A DNA stretch of 64,000 bases, from NCBI GenBank assembly GCA_049515655.1, contig JBEKTW010000006.1, forward strand, positions 98,289 to 162,288. The letters run 5' to 3'. Shown here in pieces: positions 17,054 through 24,972 of the stretch; positions within the stretch are counted from its first letter, which is position 1; every line of letters begins with the position of its first letter. Source of the DNA: JBEKTW01 sp049515655 (GTDB taxonomy: Bacteria > Bacteroidota > Ignavibacteria > UBA10030 > SZUA-254). The notes under the pieces are model-generated. The model did not search any database, was not told the origin of the DNA, and saw only the letters and a list, made by a program, of their open reading frames with translations. A program made the position numbers and the translations under genes.

Positions 17054-18028
17054 ATGATCCCGCAAGCGATTTCGAAGACCAAAGTCATGAATGTAGAATT
17101 AAGGACTGTTGACATCTTTGCGTTGGCTTATATCATTCTCCTTTCACTGCTGGAGGTACTCTTTCGCTCAAACATAAGTGGCTGGCAAAATCTCTTGTTT
17201 GAGAACGGCTTTATTCTGATTGGGCTAGTGGTTTTGGTATCTGTCCTGCAGAGAATCCAATCTTCAACTGTTCGTTCAACGAGCCGCATTACGCTCTACA
17301 TGATGCTCACGTCTATCATATATCATCAAATGGGAACGATCATTCACCTTGTCTTTCCATTTTGGTGGGATGGTGAAATCAATACGGTCGAGAAGGCTCT
17401 CTTTCATGGATACCCGACTGTACTTTTGCAGTGGACTGCGCGTCCGTGGCTCACCGAGTTCATGATGTTTGGGTACGTCGTTTACGTGGCATTACTCCCC
17501 GCAGTTGCCTTTTTCATCTGGATTAGGGGTAATCAGCACGAGCTTGAGCAATATTTAACCGAGTTCGTGCTGACGAATTTACTTTGTTACCTTTTTTATT
17601 TTCTTGTTCCCGTGGCCGGACCTTCACGGGCTCTTGCAGCGATGTACACAACGCCGCTGCATGGTCATTTCTTTACTTCGGTCACGGAGTACATGGCTGC
17701 TAATGTCCATCTTCCCGGAGGCGCATTCCCCAGTGCACACTGTGCTTCGACAATCGTCATGCTTGCGGCTCTCTATCGATGCTCCAGACCAGTCGGGTAT
17801 GGATTTGTGGCTATGGCGTTTCTAATTTTTGCATCCACTGTTTACGGCAGATTCCATTACATAACTGACGTCATCGGCGGGATTTCATTGGCAATTCTCA
17901 GTCTTTGGATGATTCCAAAACTCCAGGCAATACTTGACCGCTTGAACTTCAGGCTTGAATATCTCGTCACTCCGCGCGTTCGGCCGGATGTGATTGGCGA
18001 TGGCAGAATGCCTGAGGAGGCTCTATGA
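17054..18028 (+). CDS. PAP2-superfamily membrane phosphatase (possibly Aur1-like phosphotransferase)
   Basis: This 324-residue protein has about eight hydrophobic helices. The phosphatase motifs lie in the C-terminal half: GPSRAL near 189, FPSAHCAS with catalytic-type His229, and YGRFHYITD with R266, H268 and D272. This matches the PAP2 C2 and C3 motifs, while the classical C1 KxxxxxxRP is not seen. The FHYITDVIGG form resembles the PAP2_3 group, which includes inositol-phosphorylceramide synthase. It could remove phosphate from a lipid (phosphatidate or long-chain-base phosphate) or transfer a head group. A GGAG element precedes the ATG, and its stop overlaps the next gene by 4 nt. Confidence 0.86.
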   Translation: MIPQAISKTKVMNVELRTVDIFALAYIILLSLLEVLFRSNISGWQNLLFENGFILIGLVVLVSVLQRIQSSTVRSTSRITLYMMLTSIIYHQMGTIIHLVFPFWWDGEINTVEKALFHGYPTVLLQWTARPWLTEFMMFGYVVYVALLPAVAFFIWIRGNQHELEQYLTEFVLTNLLCYLFYFLVPVAGPSRALAAMYTTPLHGHFFTSVTEYMAANVHLPGGAFPSAHCASTIVMLAALYRCSRPVGYGFVAMAFLIFASTVYGRFHYITDVIGGISLAILSLWMIPKLQAILDRLNFRLEYLVTPRVRPDVIGDGRMPEEAL

Positions 18029-19047
18029 ATAGTCTGGTGACCGGTGCCACCGGATTTATCGGAGGGCGATTGGTACAACAGCTTTTGGCTGAGGGCGAAA
18101 CAGTGCACATGTTGTGCAGGCCGGGAGCCGACGCATCCTCATTCATGAGCAAGAATATTCGCATTTGTCGGGGGGATATTCTTGACGCTCGGACAATCGA
18201 ATCCGCTATGAATGGGTGCGATTTTGTTTATCACATTGCCGGTTATGCAAAGAACTGGGCGAGAGACCCACGTAAATATATCGAGGTAAATGTTGATGGA
18301 TTAAGACGTGTTCTCGATGCCGCGATGAAGACCGGGGTGAAACGCGTAGCCGTCACCTCCACTTCCGTGATCTTCGGACCGTCCAATGGAACCCCCACGA
18401 TCGAAACGACAAACAGGACAAAAGACTTCTTCACGGACTACGAGTATTCTAAATATCTTGCCGAACAGGCAGTCCGTGAATATGTCGATAACGGGCTTGA
18501 TGTGGTAATTCTGAATCCGACCAGGGTTTTTGGTCCCGGTTTGATGAACGAAGGGAATTCCGTCGCGAAAATGGTTGAGCTGTATCTTCAAGGGAAGTTC
18601 CGCCTCATTCTTGGCGACGGCAGCGGGGTCGGCAATTATGCGTTCGTGAATGACGTAGTGCGGGGGCACATTCTTGCGATGAAGGCCGGAAGAACGGGAG
18701 AACGGTATATCCTTGGCGGTGAGAATGTTTCTTACAATGAATTTTTTCGAATGCTTTCTGAAGTGTCGGGCCGGAAGCGGTGGATGGCGCACATTCACCC
18801 TACACTTGCACTTGCAATTTCTCAGGTCGAGAATTTGCGCGCCCGGCGGTTTCACCATTACCCGCTCATTACGCCGGGATGGTTGCGCACGTTCATCGCC
18901 GACTGGGCTTTTTCCTCAGAAAAAGCGGAACGAGAGCTTGGCTATACGGTCACTCCGCTCCGAACAGCATTGGAGACGACCGTGCAATGGATACAGAGTA
19001 AATCCGAAAAAAGAAAGAAGTCGTTCGCGCAAGAGGTGTTGCTATGA
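18025..19047 (+). CDS. NAD-dependent epimerase/reductase (DFR/HpnA-like)
   Basis: This 340-residue extended SDR has the Rossmann motif VTGATGFIGG, a strand/loop VYHIAGYAKNW, TSTSVIFG with the catalytic Ser/Thr region, and YEYSKYLAE with the YxxxK pair. It resembles dihydroflavonol-reductase-like and hopanoid-associated (HpnA) epimerases. The ATG overlaps the PAP2 stop, and the stop overlaps the next epimerase by 4 nt, so the three are translationally coupled. In Caulobacter an epimerase-like reductase (CerR) takes part in ceramide synthesis, so a lipid substrate is plausible. A nucleotide-sugar substrate is the alternative. Confidence 0.86.
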   Translation: MNSLVTGATGFIGGRLVQQLLAEGETVHMLCRPGADASSFMSKNIRICRGDILDARTIESAMNGCDFVYHIAGYAKNWARDPRKYIEVNVDGLRRVLDAAMKTGVKRVAVTSTSVIFGPSNGTPTIETTNRTKDFFTDYEYSKYLAEQAVREYVDNGLDVVILNPTRVFGPGLMNEGNSVAKMVELYLQGKFRLILGDGSGVGNYAFVNDVVRGHILAMKAGRTGERYILGGENVSYNEFFRMLSEVSGRKRWMAHIHPTLALAISQVENLRARRFHHYPLITPGWLRTFIADWAFSSEKAERELGYTVTPLRTALETTVQWIQSKSEKRKKSFAQEVLL

Positions 19048-20138
19048 AAACCTTGGTTCTCGGGGGCAGCGGTTTTGTGGGGTCCTGGCTCGTTCACGAA
19101 CTTCTGGAACGGAATGTTCAAGTCGTCGTCGTTTCCCGCTCTCCCGCCGGAAATACGGACATGGCCCACCCGGGAGTTGAATATGTATGTGGAGATTTCA
19201 ACGACGGCTCTCTGATTCGAAAGGCACTCGCAGGTTGCAGCATTGCTATCCATGCGGGAGGCTATTATCCGGTATTCTCTGGTCACCGGGTACAACAAGG
19301 CCGCCATGCAATCAGAGAGCTGAGATCGGTTCTCGCGGCGTGCTTCGAATCAGGTGTTCGGAGATTCATTTTCACCAGCTCACCGATGGTTCTGGTAAAA
19401 GACAACGCCGCTTTTCGCATTTCCACCTATCATTACATAAAACGGCTGATCCACGACGAAGTTGTGGATTGGATAGGGAAAGGGATCCCCGGAGTTCTCG
19501 TCATCCCGGGCGCTTGTTTCGGTCCTGGAGACAGAAAACCGACAACGGGGAGAGTAATCCTGGAGATTGCCCGCCGCCGGCCAAAGTTCATGCTTGAGGG
19601 AAAAATGAACGCCGTCGATGTCCGTGACGTAGCGAAAGCCTATATGAGCATTCTCGATAAAGCTGCCATTGGCTCTTGCTATCAGCTCGGGAACTGGAAC
19701 TGTACATTCTCTGAATTTGCCGGCCTCGTTGCCAGTATCGCCGGCGTATCTCCTCCTCGGCTCAGTCTGCCATATCCTCCGGTCAACAGGATCGCGCTGG
19801 TTGCGGAATGGATCCAGTTGCACGCCGGCGCGCGCCGCCCGGTGCTGCCGGATGCGGGTCTCAACCAGATTCATTTCGGGACGCATCTCGATTCAGCGGC
19901 GGCGATTCGCGACTTCGGTTTCGATGTCCGGCCGATTGAAGTTACCATTCGCGAGACGATAGAATACTTCCTTCAGAACGGCTATTTCACTAAAGGGCAA
20001 TCCCGGAGGGTCCATGGATATGGAATGGAGGGAGTGGCGAGGACATCGACCCCTTTCCAACGGTGTGTACGGTCTTTTCGGAATCGTAGTGTACCAAGAG
20101 AAGTTTCAGCACCATTCCTACAGCAAAAAGGAGACTGA
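19044..20138 (+). CDS. NAD-dependent epimerase/dehydratase, second of three
   Basis: This 364-residue extended SDR has LGGSGFVGSWL at the N-terminus, IHAGGYYPV, FTSSPMVL and a YxxxK pair in STYHYIKRL. The N-terminal glycine pattern GGSGFVG departs slightly from the GATGFIG of its neighbours. The last 50 residues (from about TKGQSRRVHGYG) have no hydrophobic or family features and may be an unfolded tail. It starts inside the stop of the first epimerase and ends 2 nt before the CPBP gene. Sequence drift from its neighbours suggests the three act on different substrates or steps, not as simple copies. Confidence 0.84.
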   Translation: MKTLVLGGSGFVGSWLVHELLERNVQVVVVSRSPAGNTDMAHPGVEYVCGDFNDGSLIRKALAGCSIAIHAGGYYPVFSGHRVQQGRHAIRELRSVLAACFESGVRRFIFTSSPMVLVKDNAAFRISTYHYIKRLIHDEVVDWIGKGIPGVLVIPGACFGPGDRKPTTGRVILEIARRRPKFMLEGKMNAVDVRDVAKAYMSILDKAAIGSCYQLGNWNCTFSEFAGLVASIAGVSPPRLSLPYPPVNRIALVAEWIQLHAGARRPVLPDAGLNQIHFGTHLDSAAAIRDFGFDVRPIEVTIRETIEYFLQNGYFTKGQSRRVHGYGMEGVARTSTPFQRCVRSFRNRSVPREVSAPFLQQKGD

Positions 20139-20140
20139 CA

Positions 20141-20848
20141 ATGAGTGAATTGCCCATTTACCTCGGAATTAATGTCGGCAAGGAGGAGGTCAAGCCAACA
20201 GTCATCATCATTCTTTCAACGCTTCTCCTGACAATCGACAGGTACTCCGGGTCGATGACCTTTGTGCCGGAGTCATTTGCTGGCGGGTCTAATTTTGCCG
20301 GAATCTTCAGAATGTTTGCGATGGCATTTGCGCTCTTCGCGCTCGTTCCGCTGTCCGTTGTCGTGTTTGGTTTTCGTGAATCGCCGAAGAAGTATGGGTT
20401 GGCGCTCGGGAATTGGAAGAGAGGAGTCATTTTGACAGCTCTTCTCTTCCCGGCGATCGCAGTGGCTTTGTTGTATCCGGCATCGCAGAACGCCGAAATG
20501 CGTGCGTTCTATCCGCTGGACAAGGCTGCCCTGACCTCAGGCGTGGCATTTGTTCGGCTTGAATTGATCCGGGGGATTCTCTTTTATACTGCGTGGGAAT
20601 TTCTTTTCCGGGGGTTCATTCTCTTCGGACTTCGGCCGTATGTCGGTGACTGGCTGGCAATCTGTATCCAAACAATACCGTCGTGCCTGTGGCACATCGG
20701 GTTGCCGACAGGAGAAATCGTCTCATCGATTGCGGGGGGACTCCTGTTCGGCATTCTTGCTGTAAGAACGAATTCGATTCTCTGGCCGTATCTCTTGCAT
20801 TGTCTCATCGGGATCGGCCTCGACTTCTTCATAACAATCACGCCATAA
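20141..20848 (+). CDS. CPBP-family intramembrane protein, atypical active site
   Basis: This 235-residue protein has about six hydrophobic helices and starts after a strong AAAGGAG element. The CPBP signature appears as AWEFLFRGFIL, SCLWHIG and LLHCLIGIGLDFF. The first Glu of the usual EExxxR motif is replaced by Trp, leaving ExxxR, so catalysis may be altered. It sits between two epimerase genes in the plus-strand operon, giving the window a second CPBP protein besides 5194-5982. It might process or hold a membrane protein of the pathway. No substrate can be named. Confidence 0.8.
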   Translation: MSELPIYLGINVGKEEVKPTVIIILSTLLLTIDRYSGSMTFVPESFAGGSNFAGIFRMFAMAFALFALVPLSVVVFGFRESPKKYGLALGNWKRGVILTALLFPAIAVALLYPASQNAEMRAFYPLDKAALTSGVAFVRLELIRGILFYTAWEFLFRGFILFGLRPYVGDWLAICIQTIPSCLWHIGLPTGEIVSSIAGGLLFGILAVRTNSILWPYLLHCLIGIGLDFFITITP

Positions 20849-20859
20849 GGAGATTTGAA

Positions 20860-21840
20860 ATGAAAGTCCTCATAACTGGAGCCACGGGTTTCATCGGAAG
20901 TCATCTCACAGAGCGACTGCGCCGAGGCGGCAATGAGGTGCTCTGTGTAGCAAAAGACAGGATGAATATCGTTTTCCTGGAATCGCTCAATGCGAATGTT
21001 GTGCTGGCGGACCTTAACAACGGAGTCGATTGGGAACGGATGCTGGACGGGGTCGACTATATTTACCATCTCGCAGGGTTGACGCGCGCCCAATGGTCGA
21101 GCGAATACTACAGAGAAAACCATCTTGCAACCAAACGATTCGTCGAAGTGTGTGCGAACCGGTGCAGCTCATTGAAACGATTCGTCTATGTCAGCAGCCA
21201 AACCGCAGCCGGGCCGTCGCTGGACGGTTATCCGGTCACGGAAAAATCCCCGTACCATCCGGTCTCGCATTACGGCAAGAGCAAAATGCTTGCGGAACTC
21301 GAAGTGTTGAAACAACAGGACCGGTTGCCGGTAACGATCGTCAGGCCCACAGCCGTCTATGGCCCGCGTGAGCGAGATTGGTATGAGTACTTCAAGTCAA
21401 TCAGGCGAGGAATCCAACCGGTCATTGGGTTTCGTCCAAAACTGATGAGTCTGATTCACGCTACCGACCTTGTCGACGGGATAATTCTTGCGGGCGAGCA
21501 TCCCAGTGCGATCGGTGAGACGTATTTCCTCGGAAATCAAGAGTTTTATACGACTCGCGCGATTGGTGACGCGATTGCGAACGCGATGTGCTGCAATCCG
21601 TTCATAGTCAGACTGCCGCACGGAGTAGTGTATGCCGTTGGCGCAATCGCCGAAGCTGCGGCGAAAATTTCCGGCAAGCAGATTTTCTTCAATCTTCAGA
21701 AAGTCAGAGAGGCCGTGCAAACCGCCTGGGTTTGTTCTGTGGAAAAAGCAACGCACGATATTGGATTTCAACCGCGTATTCCCATCAATGAGGGAATGCT
21801 GAGCACATACAAGTGGTATCTGGAGAATGGATGGCTGTAA
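20860..21840 (+). CDS. NAD-dependent epimerase/dehydratase, third of three
   Basis: This 326-residue extended SDR has VLITGATGFIGSHLTERL at the N-terminus, YHLAGLTRAQ, VYVSSQTAAG and the YxxxK pair in SHYGKSKMLAE. The start at 20860 is fixed by an AAGGAG element 9 nt upstream; a longer frame only adds the antiparallel end of the CPBP gene. It closes the plus-strand operon, and about 300 nt of non-coding DNA follow before the 5'-nucleotidase. It most resembles nucleoside-diphosphate-sugar epimerases, so a glycolipid head-group role is possible. Confidence 0.86.
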   Translation: MKVLITGATGFIGSHLTERLRRGGNEVLCVAKDRMNIVFLESLNANVVLADLNNGVDWERMLDGVDYIYHLAGLTRAQWSSEYYRENHLATKRFVEVCANRCSSLKRFVYVSSQTAAGPSLDGYPVTEKSPYHPVSHYGKSKMLAELEVLKQQDRLPVTIVRPTAVYGPRERDWYEYFKSIRRGIQPVIGFRPKLMSLIHATDLVDGIILAGEHPSAIGETYFLGNQEFYTTRAIGDAIANAMCCNPFIVRLPHGVVYAVGAIAEAAAKISGKQIFFNLQKVREAVQTAWVCSVEKATHDIGFQPRIPINEGMLSTYKWYLENGWL

Positions 21841-21988
21841 AACGGGGCTCCCAATCCACATCCAAAATGACGGCGACTTGTGGCTGCCAACACCACCCGG
21901 TACGGCGCATTCTTTTCGTCCGTCGGAGTCCGGGGTCTGAAAAAATGGCTCCCGGCGGGGGATTTCAGCAAGAGCTCCTGAGAAATTA

Positions 21989-22041
21989 TGACGGGGATTT
22001 GACAATTCCGTGACAACCGGGGCCCTGGGATGGAGTAACTT
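21989..22041 (+). promoter_or_regulatory. Pho-box-like triple 11-bp repeat and promoter of the 5'-nucleotidase gene (site C)
   Basis: Half-sites TGACG (21989), TGACA (22000) and TGACA (22011) are spaced by exactly 11 bp. A -10-like TAACTT lies at 22036-22041, its first base 25 nt after that of the last half-site. The predicted leader to the ATG at 22146 is about 100 nt and ends in an AAGGAG element. The gene controlled is a secreted nucleotidase, a typical phosphate-starvation enzyme. Confidence 0.78.
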
Positions 22042-22145
22042 GATGCCAGGAAACCGTTGAATCATGAATCCAGCTATTAACAGGAAAACCAGAAACATTT
22101 ATCTAATCAACTCACAATCAACAACAACAACATAAGGAGTTGGAA

Positions 22146-23963
22146 ATGACAAGATTACTAAAGTATTTCGAGTACCTCATCGCGTGGGGACTGTTTGTGT
22201 TCTCGGTCGCGTTCTCGCAGACTGACACCCTTACGATCATTCATGTGAACGACACCCACGGGCATCTGCTGCCATTTCCGTATGCGACCGGTCTCTATGG
22301 CGGCGTAGCCAGGGCGGCGACCGTGATCGAGCGGTGGAAACAGACGGAACCCAATGCCATTTTCGTGCACGCGGGTGACTTCATGGTTCAAAATCTGATG
22401 TACAACACCTATATGGGGGTGCCGGACCTGCAGATCCTGAACAGCCTGGGATGCGATGTCCTCTGCCTCGGAAATCACGAATTTGATTTTGGTTCTTCCA
22501 ATCTGGGAGATGTGCTCGTGGGAGCCGGGGTCGATTCGTCGTTCAAGTTCATTTGCAGCAATGCACTGAATCTTGATTCCATCCCGGCACTGCAATCAAT
22601 GGTCCATCCATATGCCATCAAGCAAAAAGGTGGGTTGAAGGTTGGGTTTATCGGTTTGACCACTCCCGCTGCCGACATCGAAAGTAATCCAGGGCCGGTT
22701 TTCCTCGACACCAACATTGTTCAATGTGTGCTGCAGAACGTTGCAGTTTTGAAGGCCTTGAATTGCGACGTTATCATTGTTCTGTCACACCTGGGATTGC
22801 CGCTCGACATAACCATCGCGCCATATCTCTCGGGGGTTGACGCAATCATTGGCGCTCACACACATACTGCGATGGATACCGTCATGTATGTCAATAATAT
22901 TCCGATCGTCCAAGCCGGAGCGTTCTTCCGCTACGTCGGCAAGCTTCGACTCGTGCATCACAATTCTGTGACCTCAGTCCTCGATTATACGCTAAAAGAG
23001 ATTCGGAATACGGATCCCGCCGATTCGGCAATTGCTTCCATCGTCGACTCCTTGAAGCGCGGAGTAAGCCAGCAGTATACACCGATTCTCGGTCGTGATC
23101 CATACGCTCCGGTGAATCTCAAGGATTTTGATACAACGCTCTTTCATAACAACATCCCGGTCTCAATCGATAGTTTGCAAACGAGGCTGGGGAAATACAT
23201 CACGGGCTGGATGCTTTATCATGTTCCCCATGCTGATTGCGCACTGGAACCCGTGGGCCACATGGAAAACTGCATCTACCCCGGCCCTGTTACTCCTGCG
23301 GATCTCTTCGATGCTTATCCTGACGGTTTTGACCCGAGCGACGGGCTGGGCTTCCGCATTGCCTCCTACCAGTTGTATGGCGCAGAAATCGTCGGTATGC
23401 TTCAGGGATTGTTGGGCTACATCCATCCGGAGGTCGGAGACTACGAGTATGCGATCGAGGCGAGTGGATTGACGTACAGCGTGTCCCTCGATAATGGCGT
23501 CTTGAAGCTTGATACCGTTTTGATCGGTGGGGCACCCGTGAAGCCCGATTCCCTCTACACGGTTGTCAGTAGTGACCGGGTAATTGGCTACATGCAGAAT
23601 CTCTTCGGACTTTCACCGCAGAACATATCCATCGAGACCATGTCTGTATTCCAGGTGGTTCTTTCCGTTCGAGAGGTGAGATTGGCTTCTCCGACTGCCA
23701 GAACGTACAAACTTCTACAGAATTATCCGAATCCGTTCAACCCGACAACGATGATCCGGTTTGAGCTGCCGAAGTCTTCGCACGTTGTGCTAAAGGTCTA
23801 TAACGTTCTTGGACAAGAAGTCGCGACACTCATCGATGGCATGAAGCCGGTCGGGGTGTACCAGGTGACCTGGAATGCAGGCGGTCTGCCGAGCGGCGTG
23901 TATCTCTATCGACTTGAAGCGGGTTCGTTCTCGGAAACCAGGAAGTTAATGCTCGTGAAATAA
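22146..23963 (+). CDS. Secreted 5'-nucleotidase/UshA-like phosphatase with type IX sorting domain
   Basis: This protein of about 605 residues has a signal peptide (LIAWGLFVFSVAFSQ). The calcineurin-like metallophosphatase domain follows, with HVNDTHGH, HAGDF, GNHEFDFG, VLSHLG and GAHTHT as metal ligands, and then the 5'-nucleotidase C-terminal domain. The last 75 residues are a type IX secretion sorting domain (QNYPNPFNPTT, VYNVLGQEVATL, GVYLYRLEAG), so the enzyme is exported and displayed or released. It should strip phosphate from external nucleotides. The ATG at 22146 is used because AAGGAG sits 6 nt upstream; a TTG 6 nt earlier is less likely. Its promoter is a Pho-box-like element, which fits the function. 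Confidence 0.92.
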   Translation: MTRLLKYFEYLIAWGLFVFSVAFSQTDTLTIIHVNDTHGHLLPFPYATGLYGGVARAATVIERWKQTEPNAIFVHAGDFMVQNLMYNTYMGVPDLQILNSLGCDVLCLGNHEFDFGSSNLGDVLVGAGVDSSFKFICSNALNLDSIPALQSMVHPYAIKQKGGLKVGFIGLTTPAADIESNPGPVFLDTNIVQCVLQNVAVLKALNCDVIIVLSHLGLPLDITIAPYLSGVDAIIGAHTHTAMDTVMYVNNIPIVQAGAFFRYVGKLRLVHHNSVTSVLDYTLKEIRNTDPADSAIASIVDSLKRGVSQQYTPILGRDPYAPVNLKDFDTTLFHNNIPVSIDSLQTRLGKYITGWMLYHVPHADCALEPVGHMENCIYPGPVTPADLFDAYPDGFDPSDGLGFRIASYQLYGAEIVGMLQGLLGYIHPEVGDYEYAIEASGLTYSVSLDNGVLKLDTVLIGGAPVKPDSLYTVVSSDRVIGYMQNLFGLSPQNISIETMSVFQVVLSVREVRLASPTARTYKLLQNYPNPFNPTTMIRFELPKSSHVVLKVYNVLGQEVATLIDGMKPVGVYQVTWNAGGLPSGVYLYRLEAGSFSETRKLMLVK

Positions 23964-23974
23964 TGGACTCGCGC

Positions 23975-23996
23975 TCTTGTAGGGAGGCACAAGAGT
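23975..23996 (+). terminator. Hairpin after the 5'-nucleotidase gene
   Basis: CTCTTGT at 23975-23981 pairs perfectly with ACAAGAG at 23990-23996 across an 8-nt loop, just 12 nt after the stop codon. No T-tract follows, so termination is uncertain; it may instead protect the RNA 3' end. Confidence 0.4.
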
Positions 23997-24200
23997 ACGA
24001 AATCCTGAACAAGTTGCAATTGAATGAGAATTTATGACCATTGCTCGTATGAGTTGAAATCGGAAATGAATCAAGGGAAAACAAAGGAGACCATCATGAA
24101 CAGACAATGGTCATTTAGGGCCGCTCTTTGGCAGTCAACAAATTATGCCGCCGTGGAAAACGATCAGAGCGAACTACAAGTGAAAAATTCGGAGCGTACA

Positions 24201-24761
24201 ATGAAAGGAAAAATCTCTTTGATCGTGTTTATCGGCCTCATGATGCTTTCGGCGACAAACAGGCTATTAGCGCAAGGAGCGCGGGTTGAAGTTTTTCTGA
24301 ATGATGGTCAAAAAATAACAGGTGAATTATTATCGGTGAGAGAGAGCACACTTGTGGTCTCGTTTGCGGACGGGGAACATTTCAAGGAGGGAACATCGCA
24401 AAGAGAAGATAGCTTCATAGTGCTGAAGAGCAATCGGATTCAAAAAGTTTTCATTGAAGGAAAGTCCTATGTCGACTTTGGCATTGGCTTCGGTCTTGTC
24501 GCAGGAGCTGGAATAGGGCTTGTCGTTGGTCTTGCAAACAGCTCCTCTACAACTGGCGGCGGTTGGGACCCTTTCCCCGACATTGGCACTGGGATTGGCA
24601 ATGTATTGAGAACAGCCGCCTATACAATTGGCGGTGCTGGGGCTGGGTCGATTATTGGTTATGTTGTTGGATCGCAGGCGTCGAGTTCGGATAAAGAAGT
24701 AGCGATACTCTCTCTTCAAGACATGCAGACATTGAAAGGGTATGCGAGGTTTCAAAGGTGA
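24201..24761 (+). CDS. Secreted protein with glycine-zipper membrane segments, unknown function
   Basis: This protein of about 186 residues has a signal peptide (LIVFIGLMMLSATNRLLAQ), then a small beta domain (RVEVFLNDGQKITGELLSVRESTLVV, resembling the Sm/SH3-like folds seen in many Bacteroidota envelope proteins). Two glycine-rich hydrophobic stretches follow (FGLVAGAGIGLVVGLA and AAYTIGGAGAGSIIGYVVG), typical glycine zippers. A GGAG element 7 nt upstream supports the start; a longer frame to 24024 would bury the signal peptide. It is an independent gene between two Pho-box-controlled genes, but I see no such box in front of it. I do not recognise a named family. Confidence 0.72.
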   Translation: MKGKISLIVFIGLMMLSATNRLLAQGARVEVFLNDGQKITGELLSVRESTLVVSFADGEHFKEGTSQREDSFIVLKSNRIQKVFIEGKSYVDFGIGFGLVAGAGIGLVVGLANSSSTTGGGWDPFPDIGTGIGNVLRTAAYTIGGAGAGSIIGYVVGSQASSSDKEVAILSLQDMQTLKGYARFQR

Positions 24762-24878
24762 TGTTGTCATGAGTAAACTATCATTCAATTGTTACGACAC
24801 CGCGATGGTCAAGAAGGGTGGAGTCGGGGCAGACCGACTTCAGTGCCCCCAATCTATCGATACTTCAACGGCAGTTTT

Positions 24879-24931
24879 TGACTATATTGTGATATTTCTG
24901 TGACAACGGCGGAACTCAAAGATTGTACATT
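24879..24931 (+). promoter_or_regulatory. Pho-box-like 11-bp repeat and promoter of gene 24973 (site D)
   Basis: Half-sites TGACT (24879), TGATA (24890) and TGACA (24901) step by exactly 11 bp. A -10-like TACATT lies at 24926-24931, its first base again 25 nt after that of the last half-site. The leader to the ATG at 24973 is about 35 nt with an AGGAAGGG ribosome-binding site. It is the weakest of the four in half-site match but has identical geometry. Confidence 0.68.
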
Positions 24932-24972
24932 AGAACAAAACAATTTATCAAACCGTAGGAAGGGAAACAGCT

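Noticed and set aside
15520..24931. Reading the four boxes as sigma-54 promoters
   Set aside because: The GG-N10-GC pair of sigma-54 is absent, and the 11-bp triple repeat fits an activator box better.
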